Positions 7,263 through 8,187 of a stretch of 8,187 nucleotides of DNA are shown piece after piece (position 1 is the stretch's first letter; each line of letters begins with the position of its first letter). The position numbers and the translations under genes are program-made. Source of the DNA: an uncultured Bacteroidota bacterium (GTDB lineage Bacteria; Bacteroidota; Bacteroidia; Bacteroidales; 4484-276); contig CAIYZW010000162.1 in assembly GCA_903930725.1 (NCBI GenBank), positions 1-8,187 on the forward strand, written 5' to 3'. The notes beneath the pieces are model-generated. The model saw only the letters and a program-made list of their open reading frames with translations. It searched no databases and was not told where the DNA came from.

Positions 7263-7539
7263 TGTACCGGTCAACTGGGCAAATCCAACGAAAATATGGT
7301 TTTCATTTTCCACTGGATCTCATCGAACAAAAACCTTATCATTTTTTCTTCAACCTTCGTACAAATATGAACCCCAGATATTTCTAAACCTTATTATCTT
7401 GGGTAAAAAGAACGGCGCTACAAAATTCCAATTCCCTGTTAGCCATGAAGCCTGATCTTATTCTTTATGAGCTTGTTATAAATTTCTAAACAGGCCAGAG
7501 GCATTCTTTTGAGATGTTAAATTATTGTAATTGGCTCTG
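7263..7539. other. Intergenic stretch without a recognisable gene
   Basis: No coding sequence is supported here. The only short ATG frame I noted (7445-7489, 14 codons) has no start signals. No RNA gene fold or repeat stands out. Together with the terminator and the marR control region it makes up a gap of 386 bp between rhlE and marR. Confidence 0.5.
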
Positions 7540-7562
7540 ATTAGTTGCTATTATCAACTAAT
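7540..7562. promoter_or_regulatory. Inverted-repeat operator in the marR promoter
   Basis: ATTAGTTG (7540-7547), a 7-nt spacer and CAACTAAT (7555-7562) form a perfect 8-bp inverted repeat. The centre-to-centre spacing of the half-sites is 15 bp, within the range a MarR dimer can span. It covers the candidate -33 TTG (7545-7547) and ends 6 bp before the -7 box, so bound regulator would block RNA polymerase. Confidence 0.7.
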
Positions 7563-7576
7563 AATTGGTAATTTTG
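7545..7576 (+). promoter_or_regulatory. Putative marR promoter (-33 TTG and -7 TAATTTTG)
   Basis: TTG at 7545-7547 and TAATTTTG at 7569-7576 are separated by 21 bp and match the Bacteroidota -33/-7 pattern. This is the only promoter in the window where both elements are visible. It leaves a short leader of roughly 13 nt before the marR ATG at 7596. Confidence 0.65.
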
Positions 7577-7595
7577 TCGCGAAAAATAGATCGAA

Positions 7596-8036
7596 ATGAC
7601 AATTCAAATTAAACCGATTGGCGCAACACTGGCACCTCTGAGATGGGCCATCGTCAATCCAATCAAGGCACGACTCAGGCAACATGGCATTGCCTATCCT
7701 TTTGAGCAGTTAATTCTGCTCAAACTGATACGGGATCATAACAGCCCTTTGGTTCAGCAAGATATCGCCGAAAAAATGGGGAAAGATAAATCGGTCATTC
7801 TTCGGATGGTTGATTCCCTTGAAAAGGAGGGTTTTATTCACCGGGTGGTTGATGCGAACGACAGGCGACGGAATTTTCTGGCCTTAACCGACACCGGGAA
7901 TCAATTGGTTGAAAGCTGTGTTGAAATTGAGGTTCAGGTGACGATTGACCTGGTTGACGGTATTACAGAAGACGAACTGAATACATTTTATAAAGTTATC
8001 GAGCAGATTAAAACAAATTCGGGAAAGCACATTTAG
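7596..8036 (+). CDS. MarR-family transcriptional regulator
   Basis: This 146-residue protein is a dimeric winged-helix DNA-binding repressor of the MarR family, which commonly senses small aromatic compounds or oxidants and controls efflux genes. The N-terminal dimerisation helix spans about 14-30, and the DNA-binding part follows. It has VQQDIAEKMGKDKS (53-66), a recognition helix SVILRMVDSLEKEGF (66-80), and the wing with the family hallmark DANDRRR (86-92). LTDTG (98-102) leads into the C-terminal dimer helices (about 103-146). Length is normal for the family. No cysteine lies in the DNA-binding part; the only one is Cys108, so a conserved redox switch is not evident. It is read from a promoter that contains an inverted repeat, and a lipoprotein gene follows 83 bp downstream on the same strand. 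Autoregulation and control of that downstream gene are inferred from these repeats. Confidence 0.93.
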   Translation: MTIQIKPIGATLAPLRWAIVNPIKARLRQHGIAYPFEQLILLKLIRDHNSPLVQQDIAEKMGKDKSVILRMVDSLEKEGFIHRVVDANDRRRNFLALTDTGNQLVESCVEIEVQVTIDLVDGITEDELNTFYKVIEQIKTNSGKHI

Positions 8037-8064
8037 CGATAAATATTTTAAAAAAATTTACAGC

Positions 8065-8087
8065 AATAGTTGTTAAAATCAACAATA
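8065..8087. promoter_or_regulatory. Second candidate MarR operator, upstream of the lipoprotein gene
   Basis: AATAGTTG (8065-8072), 7 nt and CAACAATA (8080-8087) share the TAGTTG-N7-CAAC core with the site in the marR promoter. Four inner base pairs are perfect (8069-8072 with 8080-8083) and two of the next three outer pairs also match. A further CAAC half-site follows at 8096-8099. No TAnnTTTG box is visible between here and the next start codon. Confidence 0.5.
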
Positions 8088-8119
8088 AACAAAGTCAACA
8101 AATAATAAATAATTGATAG

Positions 8120-8187
8120 ATGAAGTTCAGAAATTTAAAAAGAATCGTTTTAGGGGTTCTGGTGCTCCTTGCAATAAGTGCATGTAA
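8120..8187 (+). CDS. N-terminus of a lipoprotein, probably an efflux adaptor (3' end cut by window)
   Basis: Only 22 complete codons are visible, from the ATG at 8120 to the right edge. They encode a textbook lipoprotein signal peptide: a basic start MKFRNLKR (1-8), a hydrophobic core IVLGVLVLLA (9-18), and the lipobox ISAC (19-22) whose Cys22 would be lipidated after cleavage by signal peptidase II. The mature protein would be membrane-anchored on the periplasmic side or sorted to the outer membrane. In Bacteroidota a lipoprotein directly behind a MarR gene is often the membrane-fusion subunit of an RND efflux pump, followed by the pump and an outer-membrane channel. That identity is inferred only from position; a TolC-like protein or another lipoprotein is possible. 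The 83-bp gap to marR contains a candidate operator. Confidence 0.75.
   Translation, partial: MKFRNLKRIVLGVLVLLAISAC

Noticed and set aside
7445..7489. Fourteen-codon ATG frame between rhlE and marR
   Set aside because: It is very short, has no promoter box or other start signals, and has no recognisable sequence.
8070..8085. TTGTT-N6-AACAA as an alternative reading of the inverted repeat behind marR
   Set aside because: It overlaps the GTTG-N7-CAAC reading, which is preferred because the same core and spacing recur in the marR promoter.
1..8187. CRISPR arrays, insertion sequences, tRNA or rRNA genes
   Set aside because: No regularly spaced repeats, transposase-like frames, terminal inverted repeats or RNA gene signatures were seen on either strand.

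Overview
The window looks like a chromosomal segment from a Bacteroidota bacterium. The evidence is a set of TAnnTTTG boxes, the -7 element of Bacteroidota promoters, at sensible distances ahead of four genes or operons. Shine-Dalgarno sequences are absent, leaders are A/T-rich, and base composition is moderate. The order cannot be fixed from sequence alone; Bacteroidales or Marinilabiliales is a guess.

Layout. Positions 1-3271 hold a minus-strand operon read right to left: a PqqD-family protein (3271-2813), an uncharacterised NTP_transf_5-type nucleotidyltransferase (2768-1614), and a six-helix ABC exporter with fused ATPase (1607 to beyond the left edge, 535 codons visible). The first and third genes are types found in peptide-modification (RiPP) loci: a leader-binding PqqD/RRE fold and a peptide-type exporter. 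No separate precursor peptide, radical SAM enzyme, asparagine-synthetase-like cyclase or protease is present, although the operon runs off the left edge. The PqqD protein carries an unusual conserved-looking C-terminal tail (about residues 115-152), which could be an embedded substrate. This is the most interesting part of the window.

A 239-bp divergent intergenic region (3272-3510) carries a promoter box for each direction and a start-less open stretch that may be a gene fossil. Positions 3511-5621 hold a two-gene plus-strand operon, a NatA-like ATPase with a DUF4162-like tail overlapping by 4 bp a NatB-like ABC-2 permease, which together form an exporter of unknown substrate. Next is a stand-alone RhlE-type DEAD-box RNA helicase (5911-7209) with its own promoter box, a leader of about 60 nt and a strong hairpin terminator (7222-7262).

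The right end (7540-8187) has a MarR-family regulator followed by the first 22 codons of a lipoprotein, probably the adaptor of an efflux pump. An 8-bp perfect inverted repeat lies in the marR promoter, and a second site with the same GTTG-N7-CAAC core lies between marR and the lipoprotein gene. This suggests a regulator that represses itself and the transport genes behind it.
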